Source: Sinotaia quadrata (lineage: Eukaryota > Mollusca > Gastropoda > Architaenioglossa > Viviparidae). From it: a stretch of DNA of 64,000 nucleotides. The translations under genes and the position numbers were made by a program. A model generated the notes under the pieces. It did no database searches. It worked only from the letters and a program-made list of their open reading frames with translations, and was not told the origin of the DNA. This document shows, piece after piece, positions 22,150-35,176 of the stretch. The DNA is taken from NCBI GenBank assembly GCA_028829895.1, contig CM054179.1, forward strand, positions 107,939,875 to 108,003,874, given 5' to 3'. Positions within the stretch are counted from its first letter, which is position 1; each line of letters begins with the position of its first letter.

Positions 22150-22690
22150 TATTAAAGGTTCAAACAGCGATGGGAACACTTTCCCAGTATGTGATGGGGT
22201 CGGGAATGGGAGTAAGAACACTTTGTGCGTGGGATGGGGATAAGAACAATTTCCTTGTATTGGGGATGGGAGTGAGAACACTTTCCTTGTATGTGGAATG
22301 GGATAAGAACACTCTCCTTGTATGTGGGATGGTGATGGGGGTGAGAACACTTTTTGTATATTTAGGATGGGGATGAGAATAGTTTCCTTATATGAAGGAT
22401 GGGGATGTGATTGAGGAGAATTTCCTCGTGTGTAAGATGGGGATGAAAACACTTTCCTTGTGTGTGGGAAAGGGATGGAGGCAAGAACACTTCTTGTATG
22501 TGGGATGAGAACACTTTCCTTATGTAAGGGATGGGGATGAGAACACTTCCCTTGTGTGTGAGATGGGGGGATGAGAACACTTCCCTTGTGTGTGGGGTGG
22601 GGATGAGAATGCTTTCCTTGTGTGTGGGAAATGGATGGAGGCAAGAACACTTTCCTTATGTGTGTGATGGGGATGAGAAAACTTTCTCTA
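22150..22690. repeat. degenerate 30-40 bp minisatellite
   Basis: About 14 units are built from GGGATGGGGATGAGAACACT followed by TTCCTTGTATGTG. Unit length varies. The frames on both strands are repeat artefacts. Confidence 0.9.
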
Positions 22691-23128
22691 GTTAGAGATT
22701 GTCGAGGTCAGCGACCGAGCGTTGTAAAGAGCTTAGAGATTTTAGGCTTTGAAGTGCTAAATAAAAAAATAAAATATTCATATATATTTCATTACAAAGA
22801 AAGATATTCCTGTTTAGTTCTTTTGTAAGTGTGAGAAAGTAATTGTGAGTGTATGTGTGTTATGAGTATATGAGCGTGTGTTTCTGTATATATGTATATT
22901 TGTGTATTGTGAAAAGAGTTTTGTCAATCACAGTAAGATTTTGCAAAGACTCACTTTAAGATAGTTCCCCCGTCCTCAAACTCAGCATTACGAAGGGCTA
23001 GCTTACTTTTACTTTTTGGAAATATTCTGGTTGTTGCTGTCAGAAAACGATATCCCCCATGTACTTTTATCTAATATTCTTTTAGCACATCAGTTTACGC
23101 AAAAAATCTATTGACGTCACCGTTTGAA

Positions 23129-23131
<3 letters not shown>

Positions 23132-23221
<90 letters not shown>
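23132..23221. repeat. (CT)n microsatellite
   Basis: This is an uninterrupted CT run of about 45 repeats. Confidence 0.97.
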
Positions 23222-23226
<5 letters not shown>

Positions 23227-25479
23227 AAGAACGACTGTCGTGTGCGAATAAATGCGAATCAAAGGATGGTGAATGCCCGTCTTGAAAAGCATTTATATCC
23301 GGCACTGACTGGTCGAGATTCAATGTCGATGTGTGTAAGTTGCGGGTTGTCTTTCTTACTTTGGCCTAATTTGCCACCATGTTTTGTCCTGTTGCTTATT
23401 CCTCCATGAACCGTCGGATATATAGTTCAAATCTGTAAACACTCGTCACAATGCAAACCGAAAGAAATCACAACGCGCGTTTGGCAGACACAAATTAGTG
23501 GACCTGAAACATAAGGAGGTGAGCATAACATGGCACTGAAGAGTTTCAGCCAGAGAAAATGAAGCAAGCACACGCATTTGGCTCTGCGTCGATACCCGCT
23601 CGAGCGCCATTGATAGCGGTTGTGTTGAGTGTAGAGATTCCGCATTAGTAAACACGTCATTTGGGCAATGATAAACTCGCACAGCCTTGCTGGCAGTCTT
23701 CATACTCTTTGAAAGGAAGCCCATCGGCGTGTACATCGATTACGGTTGTGTGGATCTATTCTTGTCTTGTTCTTTCTCTCATCATTATTGTTCTGTGACA
23801 TTAAAAAAAAAAACCACCATGTATCTGGCATTCTTACATCTCAAATGATCGGAAGTCGATGTATTTTATGGCATTGATACACTACGGTTCTAAGCTATTC
23901 GGAGTATCAGATTACACACTCATCTTCCATTATCGATACACCTAGGGTCCTAAGCCATCCGTTGTCTCAGATTAACCACTCATCTTCCATTCATCAGCCC
24001 CAGGCTGTACCATTTAGAAACTCTATAGACCCATGTAGAAACTATATAGACACTCTTAATTTCCATCGATATACCGCTTACTGCTTTCATTCAGTTTCGC
24101 ATGAAACACTTCATCATATAATACTACCAATCAGAGTTTCTCATGACAAGCTCATTTTCCATCGGTATTACGTCAGTCCCGTACCATTCAGAGTCTCAAA
24201 TGACGTACTTAATTTCCGTTGATACTGCAGCACGTCTGTCACTCAGTTTCAAATGGCAAACTCGTCTTCCGGTGACATTGAGTCATTCCGTACCAGTGTG
24301 TCTCACATGACATACTAATTTATTTCCATCGGTATTACGACACGCTGTATTATTCAGTCTGAAATGGTACACTTAACTCGATATTGCTGCATGCTACAGC
24401 ATTCAGAAATCTAAATGGCACGTCGGAACCAGCCGTGCGTTGTGATGTGTTCACAAAATCGAGTGTGTGATCTATTATTCTCATGAAAATGGTTAGTCTA
24501 GAAATTATGATCCTCTTATTCATTTGCCTGCATTGCGTTGTGTGTTGATTTTGAAAAGGAATTTTATCTTCAGAGAGAGAGCACAGACTTAATATTTACC
24601 ATTGCCTGTCTGAAATGACACTTGGGGAGGCATCTTCCTAGCCGTTCAGATAAATCCTAATCGTAGGAAAAACTGCGCATGAATATGTTATTTCCTATAG
24701 AAACCCACACCCTCGCTCCTTCTACATTCATTGCTTCACTCGTGTGAAATATCCCATGGGGCTATTTACCGTAATTATCAGTATATTTGCACGTTTTCAA
24801 TTTCTTGCTGGTTTGGGTTCTCACATCCGTGCTCTATTCTACAATGATTAATGTTGTTAGCTGTATCGTTTGAAGGTATTTTTATTCACCTTTAAAATCC
24901 TTTGAAGTAGTACATCAGGTCTGCTTTGTCATAGCTTTAATGTCGCTTCACTTCATCCTTATTTATTTTATAAAGTAAATTTTAAAATAAAGTAGTAATG
25001 TATTCTATCTGTTATTTTTATTTTATAAAGTAAATTTTAAAATAAAGTTGTAATAATGTATTCTATCTGTTAGTTTTATTCATTTAGGAGAATTGTAATT
25101 GTAAAATCTAGGAATTTTTGTTCATCATTTACCGTTAGACGAATATCAACTGTAACGTGTGTCTTCTTCATCATTTACAATTAGAAGAACTATAAGTATA
25201 CATCAGGTCTCTTCATCATTATTATCATTGTTTAGCCATATATCAAGTCATATATCTACATCATAATGAAGGATTTCCATCTTATTATCAGCGGGTTTTG
25301 ATATGCTTGGCCTGATCGTGCTAATATTTTGCATTTTACTACAAACTTGACATTTCAATATCACGCCTCCTTGATAGAATTAAAGATTTTTTTGTAAATG
25401 GAAACACCAAGAAGTCCTCCTCGATTTTAGTGTTCCACAAGGTTCTGATTCTGGATCTGTTCTTTCATTCTCTGCACAC

Positions 25480-25895
25480 AACCTTTCTCATAGTCACCAA
25501 TCATTCTCTACACCTACACACAACCTCTCTCATAGTCACCATTCATTCTCTGCACCTACACACAACCTCTCTCATAGTCACCATTCATTCTCTACACCTA
25601 CACACAACCTCTCTCATAGTCACCATTCATTCTCTACAGTCTACACACAACCTCTCTCATAGTCACCATTCATTCTCTATACACAACCTCTCATAGTCAC
25701 CATTCATTCTCTACACACAACCTCTCTCGTAGTCATCATTCATTCTCTACACACAACCTCTCTCATAGTCACCATTCATTCTCTATACACAACCTCTCAT
25801 AGTCACCATTCATTCTCTACACACAACCTCTCTCATAGTCACCGTTCATTCTCTACACACAACCTCTCATAGTCACCATTCATTCTCTACTTACA
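25480..25895. repeat. about 30-38 bp minisatellite
   Basis: The unit is CTCTACACACAACCTCTC then TCATAGTCACCATTCATT, repeated about eleven times. Early units have extra CACCTA; later ones lack CTCT. Confidence 0.93.
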
Positions 25896-27447
25896 ACCGT
25901 ATTCGTTTGCTTCTCTGCAAAGCACACAATTTCACACGATCTTCAAAGGTGTCAGCTTATGACCAATGAAACTCTTTTCTGTCGGTTACACTGCCTGCTG
26001 CAGAAATGTCACACAATTCAAACTACAAGTTATTCGGATCACTGTAGAGGGCCCTGGACCCCAACACACTCCTCTGCTTCTATTCTCCCTACACTGCCGT
26101 TCACTCCACTCCCTACGCTGACTGCTTGTTCATTACAGAGTCATGCACAAGGTCTCCTCATTCTGCTCTGTTTCTCTGACTGACGTCATGTGACACTATC
26201 CTTCTAACCTCACTCATTATACTTCCACCTCCACATCAAAGTTGCTCTTCTGACGCTTACGTCATTAATGCAACCATCATGAAAACCCTGACACATGGTG
26301 AAGGTGTCCTTCCAAATCAAAGCCCTGCCACCTGGAACGAATTTCATTTTCAGTTCAAATATAAGCACACCTTTCTTTTCTTTTAAACAAGTTCTTAAAG
26401 CACATCATTTTCACGTACAATACTTGTCTCCCCTATAGTACCAATCTTTACTCTCGGAATCTTCTGTTTGTTTTCATTCTTTCTTTCTTATCTGCCTGCC
26501 TGTTTTCTGTGTTACGTCCGTAAATATTTATCTTGTGTTCATTTTAGTAATACAAGTCCATAGAGTAGCGTTATTGTGTATTTATTAATAGTAGAACAAT
26601 TTAAAAGTTTAATTTTCACTGAGTGGTTTTGATAATCTGACTGACATTTCAAATACTCTTGTTTCGATTTATTGCTTGGCGAAGAATCCTCAACTGCAGA
26701 TCACTGACAATTGCATACAGGATTAAAAACAAATAAATAATTTAGCATAGTTGAACAACTTTGTCGTTCTCATCTTTATCACAATGTAGAGGCAATTGGG
26801 AACCACCCCTTTACAGAACAGTCTATACCTCGCCATTTAAAAATATTATACCTCACGTAGTTTTGGAATAACTGCAGAGATTTAATGTTGAATTTCAAAA
26901 CCTGTCTAATCCGGTTGTGTTTAAAAAATTAATTAATTTGTTGTAATGTTTGAATGGCTTGTTGTATATTAATAATATATGGCAATATACTCGTAGTGTT
27001 CTTGTTGTGGGGCTTTTGTGTTTTATATTTTATTTTTTTCTTATCTTTGAATTATTTGTTGGTATTTTTAGAGGGAATTTGGGGTGGGTATCGTTGTTTT
27101 GTTGAATTTTTTCATGAATCCTCTTTATTGATTGTTTCTTTTTCTGTTGGGTGGGACTCTTGGTTGCTGTGTTTTGTTTGTTTCTTTTTTTTTTTTTTTT
27201 TTTGTTGTTTTTTGTTTTTTTTGTTAATGATTGTGGTTTTAGTACTAGTATTTTTCTGTTGGGGTTGGAGGAGGGGAATGAATGGTGGTGAACTGTATAG
27301 GAAAATAACGTCACGTGTATGCGATTTTAAATTTTCACTTGCTTGTACTGAAAAATTGTTTTTCTTTGCGTGCTTTAGTACATTTACGTTTATATTATTG
27401 TGTGCTTATTGTAAATATTGTTTTGTGTGTTTTCATCTTTTTCTCAG

Positions 27448-27504
27448 CGTCCAGAAATGTAAATGGCCGGCCTGTGGCATCCGGTGTTCAAGGGGAACTG
27501 CATG
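27448..27504 (+). CDS. internal exon: short extracellular linker of the membrane protein
   Basis: This is a 57-bp exon between a long pyrimidine tract ending TTTTTCTCAG and the donor GTAAGT at 27505. It is phase 1 in and phase 1 out, like its neighbours. Joined to the stalk exon it reads A, then SRNVNGRPVASGVQGELH, and the last G opens an Asp codon completed in the transmembrane exon. It would form the juxtamembrane extracellular segment. No domain is recognisable in 19 residues. Support comes from the two strong splice sites and frame agreement with both neighbours. Confidence 0.72.
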
Positions 27505-28254
27505 GTAAGTAAGCGAGGAAGTACGTCACTTTTTAAGCATTATCACGTGACTATTTATTCCTTGCTTTAGATCGCCATTTTGGTTTTATCTGGTAAGTAT
27601 ACATTACGTTTCGACGTGAGTTGGGCCTTTCTTAAAAGTTAAATATATGTAAGAAACGTTTAGGACATGTTAGAGCACTCGGATACAAGTGAATGGTGCA
27701 TGGGCACAATTCAGTTCACCAAGCATTTAGTTATTTACAACACACACAAACAAACACACTGCTTGTACTGAAGACAGCATGATTACGATAATACTCCACT
27801 TCAGGGTTTACGTTTTAAAATATTTAACATTAAAATATACATACCAAAGCTACTTAAACAGCAAATTTTTTTTTTATATTTTAAAAATATTTTTAGTGTT
27901 TGCAAAGAGAGCTTTTTTTTTTTTTTAAACACTAACCACCGCCAAACCACCGTCAAACCACCGCCGACGAATGGCTTGCGTCCCAGCTATGTTTTAATGT
28001 AGAAGTAGGGCTCGAGACACTAGGTAAGATGCACGCATATTTTCAAGCTTGTGCTAAAGTGTAATTTCTTACACTGTTTACAGGCAGCATTATTATTACT
28101 AAGCAACATTCGTTATATTGTCGTACATTTTATCATTCAAAATATTTTGTCTTCTCCCTTAATTTTATTTCTCTGAAAGAATACAAATACTTTAACTGTT
28201 AAGTTAATCACACTTTATCGAAACAACGCTGCATGTACTCTCAGTAATGATATC

Positions 28255-28760
28255 TTACCAAGCAGGTAATATTCACATTATTTCAGTCTCCCAAGTAAGT
28301 AATATTCACATTATTTTAGTCTCACCAAAAGTAATATTATACATTGTTTCAGTCTTAGCAAGCAAGTAATATTCACAATGTTTCAGACTTACCAAACAAG
28401 AAATATTTACATTGTTTCAGTCTTACCAAGCAAGTAATATTCACATTGTTCCAGTCTTGCCAAACAAGTAATGTTCACATTGTTTCAGTCTTGTAAGCAA
28501 CATTTACATTGTTTCAGTCTTACACATATTGTTTTATTTTAGTCATATCAAGTAAGCAGTATTCACATTGTTTCAGTCTTGTAAGAAACATTTACATTGT
28601 TTCAGTCTTGTAAGCAACATTTACATTGTTTCAGTCTTACACATATTGTTTTATTTTAGTCATATCAAGTAAGCAGTATTCACATTGTTTCAGTCTTACC
28701 AAATAAGCAGCAGTCGCATTATTTCAATCTTACCAAACAGGCAGCATTTGGCTTGTCACA
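28255..28760. repeat. 33-36 bp degenerate minisatellite
   Basis: Units of the type AAGCAAGTAATATTCACA followed by TTGTTTCAGTCTTACC are repeated about 14 times with deletions. Nearly every unit holds a TTTCAG-like acceptor word, which by itself is probably coincidental. Confidence 0.9.
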
Positions 28761-28765
28761 GAGTG

Positions 28766-28769
<4 letters not shown>

Positions 28770-28805
<36 letters not shown>
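28770..28805. repeat. (GA)n microsatellite
   Basis: This is a GA dinucleotide run of about 18 repeats. Confidence 0.95.
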
Positions 28806-28809
<4 letters not shown>

Positions 28810-31800
28810 GCATTAAACTTGTGTCAGTTTCTTACCAAGCAAGCAGCATTACAATTGCTTCATATTTCTACCAAGCAACCAAAAAATCGTTACCTAGCAG
28901 GAGGTAATTCAAATTGACTCAGTATGTTGCCAAGCAATCAACATTATAAGTGACTCTTTTTGGTTACCAAGCAAACGGTAATAGTACTATCTACTCAGTA
29001 GGCCTATGTTGCCAAGCAAGCGGCATTAGTTTTCTTTTTGTTGTTGTTGTTTTTACTCATTTATGTGACCAGTCACATTGATTTAACTTATGCTTAGCGC
29101 CCACTTTCAACATAAGTTGATTTTACAAACAGTGCCAGACAGATACCGTTACCCGACTCTGAAGATGCATCCAAGCAGGCGATTTTCAAGGAACTGTAGC
29201 CATCTTGACACGTGTAGTTTGTAGTAGATGTTGTTTTTCGTTGTATTGCCAAGTTTAATTTCAGCAGTTTGTTGCAAGTTTTTTCCTTTCGTATCGTGTG
29301 CTAATTATGTCTGAATTCATTGTTTTCGCTTGTTGTTTTCAAATTTATTTTGAAAACAGTGAGATGATAGTCACTGTGCACAAAAATTTGCATGGTTTTA
29401 TTGTGCTTGTCTTTCGAGTTCTCATGTAAGCCGTGTAAACACGCCTTTAGCAAACAGGTTTGGCAACAAAGAGTTTGTTGGTCAGTGATTGACAGTTTAA
29501 CATTACTAGTAAATTACACATTGGGGCATACTTTTAGTTTTATTATTAACTTTGTGTCAAATGACAATATGTATGTTCGTATTTACAAATATTCTGTTGC
29601 AGACTCTGATTGCTTACTTACCATACACCCAAAGGTCAGTACATGGTTGATTCGAAGTAATATAGCCTACATTTTGTTATAAACCTAAGAAAGTGACCAA
29701 AGTTTGTTTTGCTCAATATCTCTACCTACGTTTTGGACTGCTCAGGATTTCATAGCCAGCCCTCAAAGTACATAGCTTTTGATAAAATTCTTAGGAAATA
29801 TGTCTCACAAAAATAACGCACTATATAAATAGCTGTCCTTGACATTGTTATTGTTTAAACGCAATACGGGTTAGATCGGCAGTAAATATGTCTGCTCTCT
29901 TGATTTCCTTTCATAGAATTTTGTTTTTTCGAAAAGTAGAAATTATAATTAGGAATATAATTTCAACCAAACTTAAAATTTATTTATTATTCTAATAATT
30001 AAGAGATTGTGTAAATATAAACGTGAATAAAGTGTAACATAACCCTATCAACGGGAAGCAACTCTTCCTTTTGTAGTTATTCAAAATTGTCGAACCTAAA
30101 AATCAGCAGTAAGAGTGCATTACTTCATTTTAATATCGTAGTCATATCAGTAAAACTATATTAACTAATTTCTGGTCGAGAAATAAATCTTCATTCCGAT
30201 GGAATAAAGCCTCAAACTTGAATTCTTTACTGACGGATTAGATTTTAGAGCCTGCACTCGACAAGCCTGGTAAATAAATTAATACAATTATTTTGTTACA
30301 TTCATAAACCTAAATACTACTATTCAAAGCCTGTTTGTTTCTTTGTTTGTTTTTTGACTGTGCAAATGTTTGTAAATGAATTGTAAAAAGCTGAAAGTAA
30401 AATAAAGAAAGAGCAAAACCTCAATTCAAGTGATAAATTAGGCTTTCTTCATACAGTGGTAGCCTTCCTCTGAACCTTTCCCGGAAAATGCTGTGAAGCC
30501 AAAGTACTCGTACTTTTGCACAAACGCGTGACTTTGGGTATGGTGGGCTGGACAACAGCCAGCGGCGATTTAATTGCCTCTCAGATCCACGTATATCTTA
30601 TAATTAGTAACAACAGCATTCGGCCATACCAGAATGAATTTTCTCCCTTCCTCCTCTGAATATAGTCGATGGAAGTTTATTTTATTAGTAATTCGAGATG
30701 GTTTTCTAGTTAGCTGCTTCCAAATTTCCGCTAATTAATGTAGAGGGGTGCACATGCAGATATATTTTTATGTTTTGGTAGGAGAGAGATCTAGATTTAG
30801 ATAAGTGAGAAAGTCTGAGCGAACGTTTAGTGAATTCTCTAGCTGTAACTGCTACCTGGATAACAAGTAACGGACTATCGGAGTTTCAGGTGCCTGGAAA
30901 TCTTCAGCATGCATATTTATCACCCACTCCCACCCCTTTGGCAGACTATATACTACGCCCACTACTATGAGCTAGAGAGCAGTTCGTAAGGGCCACTCGT
31001 AAGTTCAACCATGGCTGAAACGTTTCTTCCGCTCTACCGTTTGTCTCTCTTAAAGCTGAAGTACGACTTTGTTTCACTTCAAAGATTAAAGTAGTTTATG
31101 GACATGCCAAGAAAGTTTCCTTGATCCACCACTACGAGCAATGCAATTTTTAAGAGTGTATTTTGGTCGGTTTTTCGAATGTATAGTTTTCATGCGTCTG
31201 AAGTTGCTTTCCGTTTTCATCACCATTCTACTTAAACGCGCAGTGTTCACAACTACAAGCCATTCTCATAAATCATTTACTAAACAGTCCAAATTCGAAT
31301 GGAAATCATCTTTAATTCAGAATGAAGATTAAAACTCGAAATCGATAATGCTTGGTGGGGTGTTGCATGCCCTAATTCGCGCTAATCCCGATAATAACAA
31401 TAACGTTCAAGACGGGTATAGGTGGCGTTGTGTTTCAGAACTATTCATCTGGGTAAATCGAGGTAGATGGCAAACAGTTTTCAAATTTTCGATAGCGACA
31501 GATTAGCGTGTGGGCTAATAGCCAAAGTGTGCACATTCAAGTGCTTTCTTTCCAGACCATCTGCAACACGTACACGTAGCTTTGTCACTTTCTTCCTTCC
31601 CAGTTTAACTTGTAAACTTCCAAATATATCTGGTTGTTTCTCATGACAAGCAGTTTGGGGGTTGCTTTATGTATCGTTAGATCTCAGTCATAAATACACG
31701 CGCACGCACACACGCAATATTACGAGTAGAGATCTGTGTCATGTGTCTGGAAGCAGTTAATATTTCAACACCAACACACTCTCACACGCTATCTTGGGAC

Positions 31801-32578
31801 GAATAGATCGGACATTTATCAATAAACGTGATTTTTGTTACTTAAGCGTTTACTAAACTCAGTTTTTGTATAATTTATCTACTCATTATATTCCACCATG
31901 TTTTTCTACCTTGGGTGGCACGTTGTTCTTGTATTTACCATTTTAATAGTACACGCTCCAAGGTTTGCAACAGTAATGATGACTCGCTCATGACACTGTC
32001 ATAAGGGCCGCAATTCTTGCAATAATTCGAGGGGGGTTTCTCCATTCTCTTGGAAAATGTTAGTTTAAACATGCAAAAAAAAAAAAAAAAAAAAAGAACG
32101 TATATTCTGTTCATCACGTTAATTAAGATATCTTTATACTTATTGGGTCATTGGTAGGCGCAACCCTAAAGCAGACCCGTTCAGGGTGCCTAATGTTGCC
32201 GTCTAGCTCTGGCCCTTGGAAGATTAACAAGACGTCTTGTAAACATTGGATGAGAACTCGCTGGGGTGGTTTCTTAAGTCACATGTTACAGCGTCACAAG
32301 TTGGTCTAATTTTAGTACACTATCTCTAACAGATATCGCAGAACAATGTGTCTGCTTTGATCAAACGTGTCGCAAGAACAAAATGTGTGTCCATAAAGTC
32401 GTTTATATCAGAAATTTTCTTGTAAAATTAAACAGTATATACAACTTGATTGATTTCTCCCTGCGCACCCCCACCCCCACCACCATGTCCTCAAATTAAT
32501 ATAGAAACAGATGAATTACTTCGTTTGAAGTAAAAACAGTGCAAGGAACAAATTTAAATGATTGACATTTTATTTCAG

Positions 32579-32677
32579 ACTTTTATCTACCGCCTGTCGT
32601 ACTCGTCATTGGCCTCATTCTCATTATTGTCTTGGCTCTCCTCAGCCTTGTCCTCATCGTTCTCCAGTGCCACAAAG
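32579..32677 (+). CDS. internal exon: transmembrane helix
   Basis: This is a 99-bp exon after ACATTTTATTTCAG, with donor GTATGT at 32678, phase 1 in and out. It encodes D-F-Y-L-P-P and then about 24 strongly hydrophobic residues (Val, Leu, Ile, one Gly, one Ser), ending QCHK: a textbook single-pass membrane helix. With the Thr-rich stalk upstream and a basic RRKKRNR stretch at the start of the next exon, the orientation is outside to inside (type I). C in QCHK at the inner face is a possible palmitoylation site (inference). Confidence 0.9.
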
Positions 32678-32683
32678 GTATGT

Positions 32684-33972
32684 AGACCAGTTTTAGATTT
32701 GTATCATAGTATTTTAAATTTGTTTCATATTTCTTCAAAGCCACCTCGTGTGTATTCTTGTCGTAGATAGATAGATGGATGGGTGGATGGGTGGATTATT
32801 CTTCAAATCCACAAAGAAGACATAGATGTGCATACTTGATTTCATCAATATTTATCACACTTCTTAAAATGCACATAAAGGGATAAAGATGTGCAGACTT
32901 GTTTTGAGTCTTACATACATCTTTTAATTTTCTGAAACTACAAAGATAAGCAGAGTTTGCATTCACTTTTTAAACATATTTCATCCTATGTTCTTATACT
33001 TCTCCAAAGTAAACTTGCTTTATATCATAAAAGTATTTATCCCTTGCCAGTAATACTGAGATATATAAACTTATTTGATGTCTTGGACGAGTTCCTCTTT
33101 CTTCAAAGTCATATAAGTATATCGACTTAATGCCAGACCTTAGATTATATTTGTACGATAATTTTGTTTGTATGTTTTCCTAATGTATCTTGGCTGTGTC
33201 AATTCCACATTTTTTTCTTTTATTTTATTTGGCAAACCGCCGGCAAGTCAGAGGAACTGCCATTGATCTTAGTATATATTTGCAGTTCTGATGGTTTTGT
33301 GTTAAAAGCAAGAGGCAAGAAAATTTTGAATTCTTTGCTAAAAAACTGCCATTGATCTTAGTATATATTATTTTGCAGTTCTGGTTGTTTTATTTTAAAA
33401 GCAAGAGGCAAGAAAATTTTGAATTCTTTGCTAAAAAACTGCCATTGATCTTAGTATATATTATTTTGCAGTTCTGGTTGTTTTATTTTAAAAGCAAGAG
33501 GCAAGAAAATTTTGAATTCTTTGCTAAAAAACTGCCATTGATCTTAGTATATATTATTTTGCAGTTCTGGTTGTTTTATTTTAAAAGCAAGAGGCAAGAA
33601 AATTTTGAATTCTTTGCTAAAAAACTGCCATTGATCTTAGTATATATTATTTTGCAGTTCTGGTTGTTTTATTTTAAAAGCAAGAGGCAAGAAAATTTTG
33701 AATTCTTTGCTAAAAAAACTGCCATTGATCTTAGTATATATTATTTTGCAGTTCTGGTTGTTTTATTTTAAAAGCAAGAGGCAAGAAAATTTTGAATTCT
33801 TTGCTAACTTGTGACAGTAAAATTTTTTTTAGCAGCCGAACTAGAACCTGCAAAGAGGAACATTGATAGCACCCTTGACTTAGTGATTTTTTTTTTTTTT
33901 AATTAAATTTTTTTTTTCCAAAGAATAAGACGTCATTTCCGCCGTTCGTAATTTCTACCGATTTTTCTGTAG
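32684..33972. other. intron (inferred)
   Basis: It contains the 93-bp array (33257-33806) and a poly-T tract near 33887. A GATAGATAGATGGATGGGTG stretch lies near 32765. No exon was recognised. Confidence 0.6.
33257..33806 (+). repeat. 93-bp intronic tandem array, six units
   Basis: Unit starts (CTGCCATTGATC) are at about 33257, 33346, 33439, 33532, 33625 and 33719, so the period is 93 (89 for the first and 94 for the fifth). Units are nearly identical. Each contains TATATTATTTTGCAG, a good 3' splice-site look-alike. Because 93 is a multiple of three, a long open frame (33352-33771) runs through the units. This is an arithmetic consequence and not evidence of coding. Confidence 0.95.
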
Positions 33973-34197
33973 CTGGGCGCCGAAAAAAGCGCAACCGGGC
34001 CGCTAACAGAGAGTCGTTGCTGTCTGCAAAGAGTGAGATCGCCGGCTGCAGTACTGGCAGCAAAGATCTTGACCTTGGGGTCACAACCTATAGGGCTACT
34101 CGCTCCTTCCCATCCTTTGCACCGGGCCCCCAGCAAGGCCCCATGCCTGTTGGACCTCCGGCCCACTTCGCTATGCGCTATCAGAAGGGCCCACCAG
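33973..34197 (+). CDS. internal exon: cytoplasmic tail of the membrane protein
   Basis: This is a 225-bp exon after ATTTTTCTGTAG, with donor GTCAGT at 34198, phase 1 in and out. Joined to the transmembrane exon it reads A-G-RRKKRNR, a stop-transfer basic cluster. About 65 residues follow, without Cys pairs, rich in Ser and Gly and then Pro/Gly/Gln (PGPQQGPMPVGPP), ending near MRYQKGPPG. The composition and codon use look coding: it is GC-rich compared with the flanking introns. No kinase, phosphatase or TIR domain is seen, so signalling would have to run through short motifs such as YQKG. Confidence 0.85.
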
Positions 34198-34203
34198 GTC
34201 AGT

Positions 34204-34922
34204 TATATAACAGGAAAATAAAGTTAAAAAAATATCTAGTTTATTTATAACTCATAAATTAGATCTTTAAAAAATAATTACTTTTTTGAAACCTGAGCAA
34301 AAGTCCTCTTTCTTATGTCTGTCGATTGATATCATACAAGACTGTTAGGATTTTAACACATTAATATTATATATAATAAAATATTAAGTTTTCGAACTGC
34401 GCTAAATGTGCAGATAATGTTTAAGATTTTTTTTTATTTTGACACTGACAAATGTTATATAACAAATCTTTTTGTGCATCTTTATTGCTTGGAGAAAAAA
34501 AATAATAATGCTTTTACTTTTTACCATTAGTTCAAAAGAATTTAAGAATTCATGAATGAATCATACGTACTTTTGTCTTTAAATCACACAAACGAGTTTA
34601 TTTTTTTAGTGGCCGTATAGCACAAGCAAGTGTTTATTTCTATAGTGGCTGAGGTAATGACACAAGAGTTTATTTTATTTAGTGGCTGTGGTAATGACAC
34701 TAGCAAGTGTTTATTTTATTTATCGGTTGTGTCGTATACATAAATTAATATTTATATTCCTAAGTAGTTATGGTGCTAATGACAGACAAAGTGGTGTTGA
34801 TTTTACTCAGTGGTTTTGAGGATAACGGATGCACATTTGCTCATCTGTGTTGGTTTCTCATAAGTTTCCTTCACCTATAGTAATTAATGTTAATGAATTA
34901 TTTTGAATTCTTATCTTTCCAG
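34204..34922. other. intron (inferred)
   Basis: This is AT-rich sequence with several copies of a degenerate AAGTGTTTATTTTATTTAGTGG-like unit at 34600-34730. No exon was recognised. Confidence 0.55.
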
Positions 34923-35176
34923 ACGGCACAAGGTACAAAAGTGTGGCTCAAGTAATATTTAACTTTTTATTTTATTTCTCTTTGCAGACAACAAAGGGTA
35001 TGTGTATGGCTCAAATAATGTTAACCATTTTATTTTATTTCTCTTTGTAGACAACAAAGGGTACGTGTGTGGCTCAAGTAATGTTAACCATTTTATTTTA
35101 TTTCTCTTTGTAGACAACAAAGGGTACGTGTGTGGCTCAAGTAATGTTAACCATTTTATTTTACTTCTCTTTGCAG
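34923..35176 (+). repeat. 63-bp tandem array duplicating the splice acceptor and start of the last exon
   Basis: Four units, starting at 34923, 34988, 35051 and 35114, precede the terminal exon at 35177. Each begins right after a TTTCTCTTTGCAG- or TTTGTAG-type acceptor (CTTTCCAG for the first) with an ACAACAAAGGGTA-like sequence related to the exon start ACGACACAGGCTA. The last three steps are exactly 63 bp; the first is 65 bp. From any of 34988, 35051 or 35114 the frame stays open into the final exon and would add 63, 42 or 21 residues. Copies starting at 34923, 35051 and 35114 also have a GTAATR candidate donor after GGCTCAA. In the last two this would make a 27-nt phase-1 microexon. Confidence 0.85.

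Larger units (their letters stand above)
18041..27447. other. intron (inferred), repeat-rich
   Basis: Between the stalk exon and the linker exon I see an inverted LTR-family fragment (18235-19004), CT-rich simple repeats (19670-20130), a hAT-like MITE (21737-21890), a GGATGGGGATGAGAACACT-type array (22150-22690), a (CT)n tract (23132-23221) and a minisatellite (25480-25895). The remaining parts (19005-19670, 20360-21730, 23222-25480, 25900-27440) show no exon I can support. A 2 x 65 bp tandem repeat with TTTTATAAAGTAAATTTTAA lies at about 24955-25080. Confidence 0.5.
27511..32578. other. intron (inferred)
   Basis: It contains a 33-36 bp minisatellite (28255-28760), a short (GA)n tract (28770-28805) and poly-T tracts near 27870 and 27915. 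I find no exon in 28810-32578. Confidence 0.5.

Noticed and set aside
23446..23736. 96-codon minus-strand frame in a less AT-rich patch
   Set aside because: No recognisable domain, no splice support and an overlapping frame of similar length; left unannotated.
33352..33771. 139-codon frame of repeated hydrophobic units
   Set aside because: It arises because the intronic array period (93) is divisible by three; it has no independent coding evidence.
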